Part shown: positions 18,059-27,107 of the stretch, piece by piece
How positions within the stretch are numbered: position 1 is the stretch's first letter
How the letters are laid out: each line of letters begins with the position of its first letter
DNA from: a bacterium
Lineage (GTDB): Bacteria > Armatimonadota > Zipacnadia > Zipacnadales > Zipacnadaceae
Reading direction: 5' to 3'
Assembly: GCA_030603495.1 (NCBI GenBank)
Contig: JAUVXR010000002.1
Location: forward strand, 88,603-152,602
Length of the DNA stretch: 64,000 bases
The notes under the pieces: generated by a model
Databases searched by the model: none
What the model saw: the letters and a program-made list of their open reading frames with translations, nothing else
What the model was told of the DNA's origin: nothing
Program-made: the position numbers and the translations under genes

Positions 18059-18087
18059 GTGACAGCACCCCCGTGTTCTGCTATACT
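18059..18087 (+). promoter_or_regulatory. Promoter of the fhaA-pknB operon
   Basis: On the plus strand, -35 GTGACA (18059-18064), a 17-nt spacer and an extended -10 TGCTATACT (core 18082-18087) are followed by GGGAGG and the TTG start at 18111. Its -35 box lies only 4 bp from the -35 box of the divergent rpsF promoter. Confidence 0.7.
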
Positions 18088-18110
18088 CTTGCCGCTGGGA
18101 GGTAACAGCC

Positions 18111-18764
18111 TTGCTTGAGAAGCTGGAAGCCGCTCTACGGTCGGCGTTAGAGGGAGCGGCCAGGCTGCTGCCGGGCAAACTGCACCCCCTGGAGCTAGCG
18201 GGACAGCTGCGCGTGGCAATGGACAGCAGCCGGGTAGTCTCCACCGAAACCGGGTATGTGGCCAACAGATACCGCGTTCTGCTCCATCAAGAGGACTTCG
18301 AGCCGTTGGCGGAGCTTGCGGCCGACATCGAAGCCCAGTTGGCTCACCACCTACAGGAATACGCAGCGCAACAGGGCTACGGTGGTAGTCCGCGGATCAC
18401 GGTGAAGATCGCCAGTGACGGCGAAGTAGCCCGCGGCTCGGCCAAGGTGACCTCGACGTTCGACCGTTCGCTACTGCCTGCTGAATTGGCAGTAGTAGGC
18501 GGCTTGCCGGCGCAGGTGTTCGAGGTGACCAAGGCAGCAGAAATGGGCCGGTCCGCACAGTGCCCGATTCACCTCCCCGAGCCGAGCGTCTCGCGGCACC
18601 ACTCCCGACTGGAGTGGACCTATCAGGGCTGGCTGCTGCGCGACCTGGGCAGCAGCAATGGCACCTACGTGAACGGCGAGCTGCGGTCTGAACAACTACT
18701 CAGTGATAACGACCTCATCCAGCTCGGAGACGTTCAATTGCGTTTCAACTGCCGCGTTGAGTGA
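18111..18764 (+). CDS. fhaA: FhaA-like protein (DUF3662 plus FHA domain)
   Basis: The 217-residue protein has the N-terminal DUF3662 region of mycobacterial FhaA (LLPGKLHPLELAGQL, SRVVSTETGYVANRYRVLL). Its C-terminal FHA domain (about 125-217) carries GRSAQ, SVSRHHSRL and GSSNGTYVNG, the phosphothreonine-binding residues. FHA proteins read marks placed by PknB-type kinases. It starts with TTG and has GGGAGG eight nt upstream. It opens a co-directional operon with fhaB, rodA, pbpA and pknB; the linker between the domains is much shorter than in actinobacterial FhaA. Confidence 0.88.
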   Translation: MLEKLEAALRSALEGAARLLPGKLHPLELAGQLRVAMDSSRVVSTETGYVANRYRVLLHQEDFEPLAELAADIEAQLAHHLQEYAAQQGYGGSPRITVKIASDGEVARGSAKVTSTFDRSLLPAELAVVGGLPAQVFEVTKAAEMGRSAQCPIHLPEPSVSRHHSRLEWTYQGWLLRDLGSSNGTYVNGELRSEQLLSDNDLIQLGDVQLRFNCRVE

Positions 18765-18770
18765 TTACTT

Positions 18771-19328
18771 GTGGGACTTGGCCTGCTAGTGACAATCGGC
18801 AAGTACCTATTTGTTGGGCTGATATACCTGTTCGTCATTGCCATCTTCCGCACACTCATCGTGCAGATCACGGCTGTGACACAGACAATAGCTTCACGGC
18901 GAGCAGCGACTGCGCCGCCTATGCCCCGCCGGCCGCTTCCTCGCCAGCCTGCGCCAGATCCCGCTACTACCGGTGAGCCAGTTGCAGCAGCCCCGCCCGA
19001 AGTGCCGCCGACAGCAGCACCACGGCCGCATATCGCGCGTCTGGTAGTGGTGAAGACCTCGGCAGCCAATCTGGCCAGCGGCTTGAGCTTCCCGCTGAGC
19101 AAGTCAATCAGCATCGGGCGCAAGTCTCACAACGACATAGCCCTGCAGGACCGGTATGTGTCGGCTACGCACGCACTAATCATGGGCGACGAGAGCAACC
19201 ACATTCTGCGCGATTACCATTCCACCAACGGAACGCTGCACAACGGCGCCAGAATCAAGGAGGACGTGGTCCTGCGCGACGGCGACGAGGTCACAGTGGG
19301 CACTACCGTCCTCCGCTACCAGGGCTAA
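18771..19328 (+). CDS. fhaB: FhaB-like membrane-anchored FHA protein
   Basis: The 185-residue protein begins with a hydrophobic helix (about 4-28: LLVTIGKYLFVGLIYLFVIAI), followed by a proline/alanine-rich linker and an FHA domain with IGRKSHNDI, YVSATHALIMG and HSTNGTLHNG. The layout is that of FhaB/FipA, which in mycobacteria binds phosphorylated division and wall-synthesis proteins. Start GTG, 6 bp after fhaA. Confidence 0.88.
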   Translation: MGLGLLVTIGKYLFVGLIYLFVIAIFRTLIVQITAVTQTIASRRAATAPPMPRRPLPRQPAPDPATTGEPVAAAPPEVPPTAAPRPHIARLVVVKTSAANLASGLSFPLSKSISIGRKSHNDIALQDRYVSATHALIMGDESNHILRDYHSTNGTLHNGARIKEDVVLRDGDEVTVGTTVLRYQG

Positions 19329-19445
19329 CCTGATTCGCGCGGCAGTGCGGCCCGGTCGAACCCTGGGGGAAACCCTCTTCCTCACGAAGCGTCTTGCTCA
19401 AGGAGAGAATTCCTTATAACCGCAGCACGACGAACAGAACTCAGC

Positions 19446-20705
19446 TTGTTGGTGGTCTGTGGCGCGATAGGTGGCCTGGGGCTGGCGCTGGTGGCGGAAG
19501 CTACGGCTCAGCCGCTCTCCTGGGCCCTGCGCGGTCTGACCCCGGCTGGGGTACTGCTCCTGGCGGCCCTGCTGATGGATCTGGTAAACGGCCACCGTGA
19601 CCGTCTGCTGCTGCCGCTGTGCGGGCTGCTGGCCACCCTCAGCGTGGTCTTCCTGACGCGGACCGATGTCTTCCTGGCGATGCGCCAGCTCATCGCAATC
19701 GTCATCGGCGTCTTCCTAATGGTTGCCATCTATTTCCTGATTGAGGACGTCCGGTCGCTGGGGCGGCTGAAGTACACTGCGGGAGTGTGCGGGGTCGGGC
19801 TATTGGTGGTTACTATGCTGTGGGGCGAAGTCCATCACGGCGCCCGCCTGTGGCTGGCGATACCTCATCTGGTCACTTTCCAGTCCGGCGAGGTTGCCAA
19901 GATCCTGATGGCCATATTCCTGGCTGGATATGTGGCCGAGCGGGGCGAGTTGCTGCGACGCACCGGTATCCGCCGCATGGGAATGCGCCTGCCCCCACTG
20001 CAGGTCGCCGCCCCGCTGCTGGTGGTGGTGATCTTCTGCCTGGCCATATTCGTGGCCCAGCGGGATCTGGGAGCAGCGATGCTGTTCTTCGGCCTGTTCG
20101 TAGCAATGTTCTACCTGGCTACCGGCCAGGCCAGCTACGGACTATTAGCCACGGTGGTCTTCGGGCTCGGCCTGGTCATCGCCCACCACTACTTCCCCCA
20201 CGTCGGCGTGCGGATGAGCAGTTGGCTCAATCCCTGGGCAGACCCACAGGGAGCGGGCTACCAGCCGCTTCAGGCACTGTTCTGCCTTGGCGAAGGCGGC
20301 ATCTTCGGGGCGGGACTAGCACACCTGCCGGTCACCAAGCTGCCCGCCGCCGCCACCGACCTGATCCTAGTGGTGATCGGGGCGGACCTGGGGCTGATCG
20401 GCTCGCTCAGCATCGTGCTGATTTATGCACTGATAGCGCTGCGCAGTTACGGCCTCGCCTGGCAGGCCACCGACCGCTTCGCCAGCCTGTTGGCCGCTGC
20501 GCTGGCGACGGTCTTCTCCCTGCAAGCCCTGGTCATCATGGGGGGAGTACTGCGGGTCATTCCCCTCACCGGCATTACGACCCCTTTTCTCAGCTACGGG
20601 GGCACATCGGTCGTAGTCAACTTCGTCGCCCTCGGCCTGCTGCTGGCGGTATCGCGCGACTGTGTGCCGCAACCGGAACCGACGGAACCAGATGCAAGAG
20701 CTTAG
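19446..20705 (+). CDS. rodA: SEDS-family peptidoglycan glycosyltransferase RodA/FtsW
   Basis: The protein has at least 419 residues and about ten membrane helices. It carries the SEDS signatures, including a C-terminal block FLSYGGTSVVVNFVALGLLL. SEDS proteins polymerise lipid II with a class B PBP, here encoded next door. The start is uncertain: AGGAG at 19401-19405 lies 40 nt upstream of the first TTG (19446), while the frame stays open upstream and encodes a family-like ITAARRTELSL. A non-canonical ATA at 19416 is therefore possible. It overlaps pbpA by 14 bp. Confidence 0.92.
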   Translation: MLVVCGAIGGLGLALVAEATAQPLSWALRGLTPAGVLLLAALLMDLVNGHRDRLLLPLCGLLATLSVVFLTRTDVFLAMRQLIAIVIGVFLMVAIYFLIEDVRSLGRLKYTAGVCGVGLLVVTMLWGEVHHGARLWLAIPHLVTFQSGEVAKILMAIFLAGYVAERGELLRRTGIRRMGMRLPPLQVAAPLLVVVIFCLAIFVAQRDLGAAMLFFGLFVAMFYLATGQASYGLLATVVFGLGLVIAHHYFPHVGVRMSSWLNPWADPQGAGYQPLQALFCLGEGGIFGAGLAHLPVTKLPAAATDLILVVIGADLGLIGSLSIVLIYALIALRSYGLAWQATDRFASLLAAALATVFSLQALVIMGGVLRVIPLTGITTPFLSYGGTSVVVNFVALGLLLAVSRDCVPQPEPTEPDARA

Positions 20706-22083
20706 CGCCAACATAAGACGACTCGCCGTCCTGATGTTGTGGGGATTTCTGCTGGTATGCCTACTCTTCGGCTACTGGCAGGCCGTCCGCGCTCCGGGGC
20801 TGCGCGCCAACCCCCATAACGAGCAAGCCCGACAACGCGAAAATGCCATCAAACCCGGATGCGTCTACACCGCTGATGGCGAGGTCGTCCTGAGAGCCGA
20901 GAGGATCGCCGACGAGTGGCGGCCTGCCTATCCGCAGGGGGCAGTCTACTGCCATCTGACCGGTTACAACCGCGACACCGGCCTGCAGAAGGCCATGCGG
21001 GAGGTGCTACTGGGCATTGGCGCTTATGAAGACTGGTGGCGCACAGTCCGCTATGGCCCAGGTGGCTTGGACATAGCACTAACGGTCAACAGTAAGGCGC
21101 AGAAGTTAGCCACCATGCTAATGCGCGGCAAGCGAGGCAGCGTGGTGGCACTAGACCCCAGGACCGGGGCAGTGCTAGCGATGGTCAGTGCGCCCGCCTA
21201 CGATCCGGCCGTCGTCCTTGAGAATAAGCTGAGCTACGAGATGTTCCGCAACGATCCCAACTCGCCCGAGTTGAACCGGGCACTGCAAGGTCTCTACCCG
21301 CCGGGATCAATCTTCAAGGTATTCACGGCTGCGGTTGGGCTGGACATTGGTCTGGTCGAACCCGAAACAATCTTCGAGTGCAGCGGCGCTACGCGAGTCT
21401 CTGGAGTTCTGGTAAAGTGCCGCAAGCCCAGCGGGCACGGACGGCTGACGCTTTCGTGGGCTCTGGCCGATTCGTGTAATGTGGCTTTTGCCAAGCTGGC
21501 TGAGCAGATTGGGCCGGCGCAGTTCCGCAGCTATCTCAAGAAGTTCCACCTGCTGGACCAATCGGATGTCTCCCTACCCGCTTCTCAGGGGAAGATGGCG
21601 GACTTTGACGCATATAAGGGCGAGAGGGAACTGGCCCAGGCGGCTTTCGGCCAGGGGGCAACGATGGTGACGCCCCTGGCAATGGCCCGTATGACGGCGA
21701 CCGTCGCCAACGGTGGCGAGCTTATCCAGCCCTATCTGGTCGCCCAGGTCAAGCGACGCGACGGCCAGATCCTCAGAGAGTACAGCGGGCGCTCGCTGGG
21801 GCAGGCGATAAGTCAGGAAACTGCGGGGCAGGTGGCAGGTATGATGGCCCAAGCTGTCGAAAAGGGCACAGCAAGCAGGATGGCACTGCCCGGCTACAGT
21901 GTCGCAGCCAAGACGGGATCTGCCCAGGTCATGCACGGAGAGCCCCACGCCTGGATGGTAGCCTTCGCGCCAAGGCAAGCGCCACGGGTGGTCGTAGCGG
22001 TAGTTGTGGAGAACGGCGGCGCCGGTGGCACAGTGGCAGGTCCCATTGCCCGTGAGCTGCTCAATACTTTGCTCGCCGAGTAG
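20692..22083 (+). CDS. pbpA: Class B penicillin-binding protein PbpA
   Basis: From the ATG at 20692 the protein has 463 residues. One N-terminal membrane helix (about 10-30) is followed by a short dimerisation region and a transpeptidase domain. Active-site motifs are SIFK (S206, K209), SCN (261-263) and KTGSAQ (about 395). It crosslinks peptidoglycan together with RodA. It overlaps the end of rodA by 14 bp, which suggests translational coupling. The longer frame from 20662 gives an unlikely Arg/Asn-rich leader. Confidence 0.95.
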   Translation: MQELSANIRRLAVLMLWGFLLVCLLFGYWQAVRAPGLRANPHNEQARQRENAIKPGCVYTADGEVVLRAERIADEWRPAYPQGAVYCHLTGYNRDTGLQKAMREVLLGIGAYEDWWRTVRYGPGGLDIALTVNSKAQKLATMLMRGKRGSVVALDPRTGAVLAMVSAPAYDPAVVLENKLSYEMFRNDPNSPELNRALQGLYPPGSIFKVFTAAVGLDIGLVEPETIFECSGATRVSGVLVKCRKPSGHGRLTLSWALADSCNVAFAKLAEQIGPAQFRSYLKKFHLLDQSDVSLPASQGKMADFDAYKGERELAQAAFGQGATMVTPLAMARMTATVANGGELIQPYLVAQVKRRDGQILREYSGRSLGQAISQETAGQVAGMMAQAVEKGTASRMALPGYSVAAKTGSAQVMHGEPHAWMVAFAPRQAPRVVVAVVVENGGAGGTVAGPIARELLNTLLAE

Positions 22084-22144
22084 AGATTCACCCGCGAGTC
22101 AGCGGCGGGTACGGCCGGAAGTCACAGACCGTGGAGGTGAGAGA

Positions 22145-24004
22145 ATGGAAGGCAGGATAATCGCTGATCGGTACCGGATCGAGAGTCGCATCGGTGAGGG
22201 CGGTCTGGCTGTGGTCTACCGCTGCACGGACGCGACCTTGGACCGCATAGTAGCCATCAAGGTCCTCAAACCTGAGTGGGCCTTGGATGCTGAGGCACTG
22301 GCGCGCTTTCGTCGAGAAGCCCGGTCTGCTGCCCGACTAAATCATCCCCATATCGTCCAGGTATTTGATACCGGCGTGGATGGTGATGTCCACTATCTGG
22401 TAATGGAGTATCTGCCCGAGCCAAACCTGAAGCAGATTATCACCGAGTACGCGCCGCTGCCATCGCGGAAAGTGCTGGAGGTAGCCGTGCAGGTCTGCCG
22501 CGCCCTGGCCTACATCCATCAACAGGGCCTAGTCCATGGTGATATCAAGCCACAAAACATTCTGTTTACGGACCAGGGCCTAGCCAAACTGTCTGACTTC
22601 GGCATTGCCGCGGCCGCGGGCAGCGAGAGCGACTCGACCTCGGGGATGGTGCTGGGTACCGCCCACTATATCGCCCCGGAGCAGGCGCAGGGCAAGTCAA
22701 CAGGGCCGCAGTCGGACCTCTACTCACTGGGCTGCATAATTTACGAGGCTTTCACCGGCCAGACGCCCTTTTCCGGTGAGACTGCAGCCCAAGTAGCCGC
22801 CAAGCACGTTCGCCAGCAGCCACCCTCGCCGCGCATCCTCAACCCGAGCATATCGACCTCCGAAGAGTATCTGATAACCAAGGCGATGACCAAGGACTTG
22901 AGCCGCCGCTACCGCTCCGCCGACGAGATGGGCGCCGACCTGGTCAAACTCGCGTCCGGCCAGGAGTTGGACCGCACCGGCGTGCTGTCCCTGGAGGACC
23001 AAGCCACAATGCCGATGCGCCCGACGCCAGCACCACCGGAGCCGGCGGCGGCAGGAAGCCAAGCACCCGCACCAGCGCCGCTGCGCCGCGAACCGCAGAC
23101 CGATGCCACTGTAATCTGGAGCACCGTCACCGTAATTGTCCTGGCGCTGGCCGCGCTCGTGCTATTCGGCTGGTTGATGAAGAGAGCCTTCTACCCGGGA
23201 GCCCCGCCCGCGGAGGTGCAAGTGCCCTCGGTCCGCGGGCTGACCGAGGCCGAAGCCCGCCAGCGATTGGTGGACGCCAAGCTCGAGGTTGTCGTCAGCC
23301 GACCCGAGCAAGATCCAACGAAGCCGGTGGGGCAGATCATTGACCAGTATCCGATGGAGGGCCAATCAGTCCCAGTGGGCACAAAGGTGCGGCTCACCGT
23401 CAATCTAGGCGTGGAAGAGGTCACTGTGCCCGACGTGGTGGGGCTGTTGTATCGTCAGGCCGTAGTCAGGCTCGAACAGGCGGGACTGAGTGTGGGAGAA
23501 TTGGATGAAAGGCATAGCGACGAGGTTCCCGAAGACAGAATCATTCGGCATTCGTCACACGCCCCGGGCACGCGCGTTGACAAGGGCACGCCAATTGACC
23601 TGGTCGTCAGTAAGGGGTCCGAGCCAGACGAGCCCGCTGAACCAGCGGAGACGGCCGAGCTCGTCGAGGAACCTATTGAGGACGATGAAGAGTTCGTGCC
23701 CAACGACCCCCATGTCAGCATCAGCGTGGACGAAACCAGCATCTCGGCGGACGGCATGGAGCGCGATTACATTGTCAGTATCACCGTACTGGGCCAGAAG
23801 GAACAGCAGGAGATCAAGGTAATCAAACGCGATGCGACCGGCAGCCCAATAATTGAGCTCAACGAGACGATGAAGCCGGGTCAGGCGAAGGGGCTACGGA
23901 TTACCGGCCGCGGCAATACGACCATACAGGTCTACCACGATGGTGAGCTTATCAAGCAAGAGCACTTCACCGTCGAAGCGCCAGTGAGCAACAACAACGA
24001 GTAA
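22145..24004 (+). CDS. pknB: PknB-type membrane Ser/Thr kinase with PASTA domains
   Basis: The 619-residue protein has a kinase domain with GEGGLAVVY (17-25), K39, DFG (151-153) and IAPEQ. The catalytic loop reads HGDIKPQN (131-138), lacking the arginine of HRD. A membrane helix lies at about 320-350, followed by two PASTA repeats (VQVPSVRGLTEAEARQRL; VTVPDVVGLLYRQAVVRL) that sense peptidoglycan. A further beta domain (about 540-619) is not typical of PknB. The ATG at 22145 has GGAGGT upstream; the frame upstream of it overlaps pbpA. Last gene of the FHA/wall-synthesis operon; no PstP-type phosphatase is present. Confidence 0.95.
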   Translation: MEGRIIADRYRIESRIGEGGLAVVYRCTDATLDRIVAIKVLKPEWALDAEALARFRREARSAARLNHPHIVQVFDTGVDGDVHYLVMEYLPEPNLKQIITEYAPLPSRKVLEVAVQVCRALAYIHQQGLVHGDIKPQNILFTDQGLAKLSDFGIAAAAGSESDSTSGMVLGTAHYIAPEQAQGKSTGPQSDLYSLGCIIYEAFTGQTPFSGETAAQVAAKHVRQQPPSPRILNPSISTSEEYLITKAMTKDLSRRYRSADEMGADLVKLASGQELDRTGVLSLEDQATMPMRPTPAPPEPAAAGSQAPAPAPLRREPQTDATVIWSTVTVIVLALAALVLFGWLMKRAFYPGAPPAEVQVPSVRGLTEAEARQRLVDAKLEVVVSRPEQDPTKPVGQIIDQYPMEGQSVPVGTKVRLTVNLGVEEVTVPDVVGLLYRQAVVRLEQAGLSVGELDERHSDEVPEDRIIRHSSHAPGTRVDKGTPIDLVVSKGSEPDEPAEPAETAELVEEPIEDDEEFVPNDPHVSISVDETSISADGMERDYIVSITVLGQKEQQEIKVIKRDATGSPIIELNETMKPGQAKGLRITGRGNTTIQVYHDGELIKQEHFTVEAPVSNNNE

Positions 24005-24053
24005 TGGATGTCTACAAGTGTAGGCACAGCATTCCCCAAGGAGTGATGAATCA

Positions 24054-24821
24054 ATGACCAGACCATCGGTGCCAGGATCCGCGGTCATAAGCCTTATAAC
24101 GATTGTGGCCATAGTCTTGCCAATCTACGCGGCCGAGCCGATTGCTGCGGGCGCCACCAACATCGCTGCCGCAGAAAACGGTGGGCATATCGTGGCCTTC
24201 TCCAGCCAAGCTCTGGACGAAAACGGCAGAGTAATGCCGGAGTGGCAGGTAACAAACCTGATTGACGGCAAGCACGTAGTGGGCAACTACACTCCCGCCG
24301 AGTCCTACGGCTGGTCCTCGCAAAGCGCTCCCTCCGAGGAGAATCCCGAGTGGATAATCATTGGCTTTGCGGAGGAGCGAACCCGGCTGCTGCGCCGGAT
24401 CGTGATCGACCCGCAAACTGACGACCCGTCGTTCATCGGCCGGTGGGTGCGGTGGTTCCAACTCCAGGTCTCCACCACTACCCGCGACGGTCCCTACAAA
24501 ACTGTGGGCAGCTTCCTGGTGGACAACCGGTCGGTGCAGCAGGCCTTTGACTTCATGCCAGTTGAGGCCCGTTACGTTCGTATCCTTGTCACCACCAACC
24601 ACGGTTCGGACAAATGCGTGGAGATGGGCGAGGTTGCGATATACGAGGCCATCGTGGCCGACAGCGTCATTGACGACTTGATCATCCGCCTGGAAAACTT
24701 GCTTGGCGAACTCAAGCGCTACCGCGATTTCCAGCTCTACCAGCAGGAGCAACAGAGCCTGGAGGCTGCGACGACGAAGCCTGAGCCGCCTGCGGGCACA
24801 ACCGGCGCCGGCGGCGACTAA
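24054..24821 (+). CDS. Secreted discoidin-like (F5/8 type C) protein
   Basis: The 255-residue protein has a signal peptide (hydrophobic core at about 10-26, VISLITIVAIVLPIYA). A beta-sandwich reminiscent of F5/8 type C domains follows (VTNLIDGK, PEWIIIGFAEERTRLLRRIVI, ARYVRILVTTNH, VEMGEVAIYE). A C-terminal coiled segment (about 200-240) ends in a Pro/Gly-rich tail. Such domains bind glycans. It starts 49 bp after pknB on the same strand and is followed by a hairpin, so it may close that operon. Confidence 0.65.
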   Translation: MTRPSVPGSAVISLITIVAIVLPIYAAEPIAAGATNIAAAENGGHIVAFSSQALDENGRVMPEWQVTNLIDGKHVVGNYTPAESYGWSSQSAPSEENPEWIIIGFAEERTRLLRRIVIDPQTDDPSFIGRWVRWFQLQVSTTTRDGPYKTVGSFLVDNRSVQQAFDFMPVEARYVRILVTTNHGSDKCVEMGEVAIYEAIVADSVIDDLIIRLENLLGELKRYRDFQLYQQEQQSLEAATTKPEPPAGTTGAGGD

Positions 24822-24864
24822 CCATCCATACAGGTCCTGACTACGCAGCACAGCGCTAAATGAT

Positions 24865-24904
24865 AGCCAGGGTTAGCCGGTGACTATACGGTCTAACCCT
24901 GGCT
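24865..24904. terminator. Hairpin between convergent genes
   Basis: A perfect 12-bp inverted repeat (AGCCAGGGTTAG at 24865-24876 and CTAACCCTGGCT at 24893-24904) with a 16-nt loop lies between the ends of the discoidin-like gene and the minus-strand oxidoreductase. There is no clear T-run on either side, so bidirectional termination is inferred from position. Confidence 0.55.
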
Positions 24905-24947
24905 GCGTGGTGGACGTCGGCGCAAGCGGCCCGTGGGGTAGCTGGTT

Positions 24948-25897
24948 CTACCAAGCCTGGCGGTAGATCTCCTCGACCAACTCCATCGTCTTGATCGCGT
25001 CCTCGAACGAGGCAATCGGCTGGGTGCCGGACTTCACGCAGTCAATGAAGTAGCGGTTCTCATCGAAGAAACCGTAGTAGCGGTAGTGCTCATCACTGTC
25101 GGCGAACTGCTGGGCATCGAGCCTCTCAACGAACTCCTCGCCATTGATGTGGATCACAGATTCATAGTCACCATTGATGAAGGCTGAGGCACCGTCGGTG
25201 TGCAGCTCGAACTGGTGGACGCGGGCACCAGCGCGCCAATTGGCCAGCAGTACCCCCACGCAACCGTTATCGAACTGAACCAGCGCCGTGAAGCTGTCGT
25301 CGAAGTCGCAGTGCACTTTCCGCACTGAGCTGGCCACCCGGGTCACCTCGCCGCCGGCCAGCCAGCGCAGCGTATCAACGGCGTGCACGGCATCACACGA
25401 TAGTATGGGCCCTGAGCGTCAGGGTGACACTTGTAGAAGGTAGACACCACCTGCTGGACCCGGTCGCTGTGTGCCAGGACCTTCTCCCGGCAGTGGGTGA
25501 GCACGGGAATGAAGCGACGGTTCCAGCCGACCATGCCGATTACGTCGTTTTTCTCAGCATACCTTGCCATCCACGTAACCTGATGGGCAGTTATGCCCGG
25601 AGGCTTCTCGACAAAGATGTTAAGGCCCATCTCCAGGCAGTCAATGGTCAGGTCGTAGAGGTGGTGCGGCGGCATTATAATGTAGATTGCATCCGGCTGG
25701 GTCTCTTCCACCATTGCTCGATAATCCGTGAAGCGGCCCTCGACACCGTAGCGGTCAGCGGTTGCCTCCAAGCGCTCCGTATTAAGATCGCATATCCCCA
25801 CCAGATCAACATCATCCATGTCGGCTAAAGATGGATAATGTACAGCAGTGGCCATACCACCGGCACCAATGAAACAGACTCGTACTTGGTCGCTCAT
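24948..25897 (-). pseudogene. Frameshifted Gfo/Idh/MocA-family oxidoreductase
   Basis: Two overlapping frames make one enzyme. The first (25897 down to about 25395) has the Rossmann start VRVCFIGAGGMATAVHYPSL and EKPPG. The second (to 24948) continues with SCDAVHAVDTLRWLAGG through to a normal C-terminus (about 310 residues in total). The switch lies near 25390-25410, just after DAQGP, where family members usually have a few more residues, so a small deletion is likely. These enzymes oxidise sugars or inositols with NAD(P). The start ATG at 25897 follows GAGGG. A sequencing error cannot be excluded. Confidence 0.8.
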
Positions 25898-25924
25898 GTT
25901 GGCCCTCTTTCGAGATTGTTGCAC

Positions 25925-26235
25925 AAGCTACCTCTCACAATTGAGACAGCACGATATTCAGTTTTTTTGAAGCCATAGTTCTGGCATTACTTATCCAGTT
26001 TCTTGGTCTAGTTGTGGTTCAGGCGCTTTCTAAGCGATATGTCACGGGCACCATTTCAGCCGTCGTAGCCGTAGGCTACTATGGCGAAGTCGGCCTGGTT
26101 GTTTGTCGTCGTCCCGCGATGTGTCTCGCTGCCTATCACCTCCTCAGCCTACCGCCGGACATAGCTTGCCGCTGGTTCGGCACAGTCCGGCGCTCAATAG
26201 TCTGACTATCTTCTGGCAATTGACCACGATACACG
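25925..26235. other. Non-coding stretch
   Basis: About 310 bp upstream of the Gfo/Idh/MocA gene. No frame looks coding and no RNA gene is recognised. A short hairpin (GTAGCC, loop GTA, GGCTAC) occurs at about 26066-26080. Confidence 0.4.
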
Positions 26236-26565
26236 TCAGCACCACTTGCCCTCTAACTTTAGCCAGGCCCCAGTAGCGCACCTTCCCCAGTGCTTACTTT
26301 CAAAACTCATGCTGTTATGAGCGTGCTTGGCACGGGCGTTGCGTTGAGCGAAGTGGGTGTCTAAAGTGCGGCGTCGCTCAACTGGGTCTTCGAAGTTCCT
26401 ACCGAAAAGCACGCGGCGTTTGGTCTGGTTGAAGATCGCTTCCACCGGGTTCAGCCATGGACTGTAAGTGCATAAGGGGAACAGGAATATCACCGGGCGG
26501 CGCGCAAGCGCTGCGCCGCAGAAGTCCCGGAGGGCCGCGGCCGAAGCTGTCGCCGCAACTCGTGC
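26236..26565 (-). mobile_element. IS630-family transposase fragment
   Basis: A minus-strand frame reads AAALRDFCGAALARRPVIFL and then CTYSPWLNPVEAIFNQTKRR, the C-terminal DDE_3 block of IS630/Tc1-type transposases (usual form: LPPYSPELNPVE.IW). The N-terminal DNA-binding part and the first catalytic aspartates are missing. The segment cuts into the small gene at 26571-26786. The upper boundary is approximate and inverted repeats were not found. Confidence 0.7.
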
Positions 26566-26786
26566 TGATTGGGTTCGCCCAGAAACTTGAAGTACAGTTG
26601 GGGCACTTCCGCCACTTCGTACACCGCGTCCATACCTTTCTCAGGATCAAGAAAGCCACCGTACTGTAAATCGACGTGATACCTATCGGTCGGCGTCTCC
26701 GCGCACGCCGCAAGGATCAGCCCCCGTGCGCCCGAGAATCCAGCGTTGTCGAGTATTTCGTCCAGCTCAAGCTCAGATGTACGCAT
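26566..26786 (-). pseudogene. Truncated small gene behind a LexA-like promoter
   Basis: The open frame runs 26490-26786 (98 codons), but only the first about 72 residues (MRTSELELDEILDNAGFSGA to PQLYFKFLGEP) look original; the rest is IS630 sequence read out of frame. I do not recognise the protein. It is acidic, with YGGFLDPEKGMDAVYEVAEV in the middle. A promoter with a LexA-like box lies about 70 bp upstream, so it may once have been a damage-inducible gene. Confidence 0.45.
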
Positions 26787-26852
26787 CAGGTGTCCCCTTC
26801 CGGCGCATTGCTACGTGTTGCCGTCCGGATTCTCGTCCATCGCTTGATACAC

Positions 26853-26881
26853 ATTATAGCATATATGTTCTAATACGACAA
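26853..26881 (-). promoter_or_regulatory. Promoter with LexA-like operator in the spacer
   Basis: On the minus strand, -35 TTGTCG (26876-26881), a 17-nt spacer and a perfect -10 TATAAT (26853-26858). The spacer holds GAACATATATGC (26859-26870), 10 of 12 matches to the GAACATATGTTC box of Gram-positive-type LexA. Its arrangement mirrors the promoter at 58469-58497. Confidence 0.5.
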
Positions 26882-27107
26882 CCACTTCGCTTCGCGTTTC
26901 GCCAGGAGCCCGAAGTATAGTACGCTGGTCTTACGCATGCCCCGCTCTGGTATTCCCTGCAATCTGCGGCATTCCCTCCTGCACTCCAGCGGGGGCGACG
27001 CCCGGCCCGGGGTGACCATGACCTAAAGCGGCGAAGGATCGGTAGTCTTGCCTATACCCAGGCGAGACTGTCTCTGCTATCGCCTAAGAGCTGTCATATT
27101 TGTTCAA

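Noticed and set aside
19787-20716. 309-codon plus-strand frame
   Set aside because: Frame-shifted shadow of rodA, with low-complexity Arg/Gly/Pro content.
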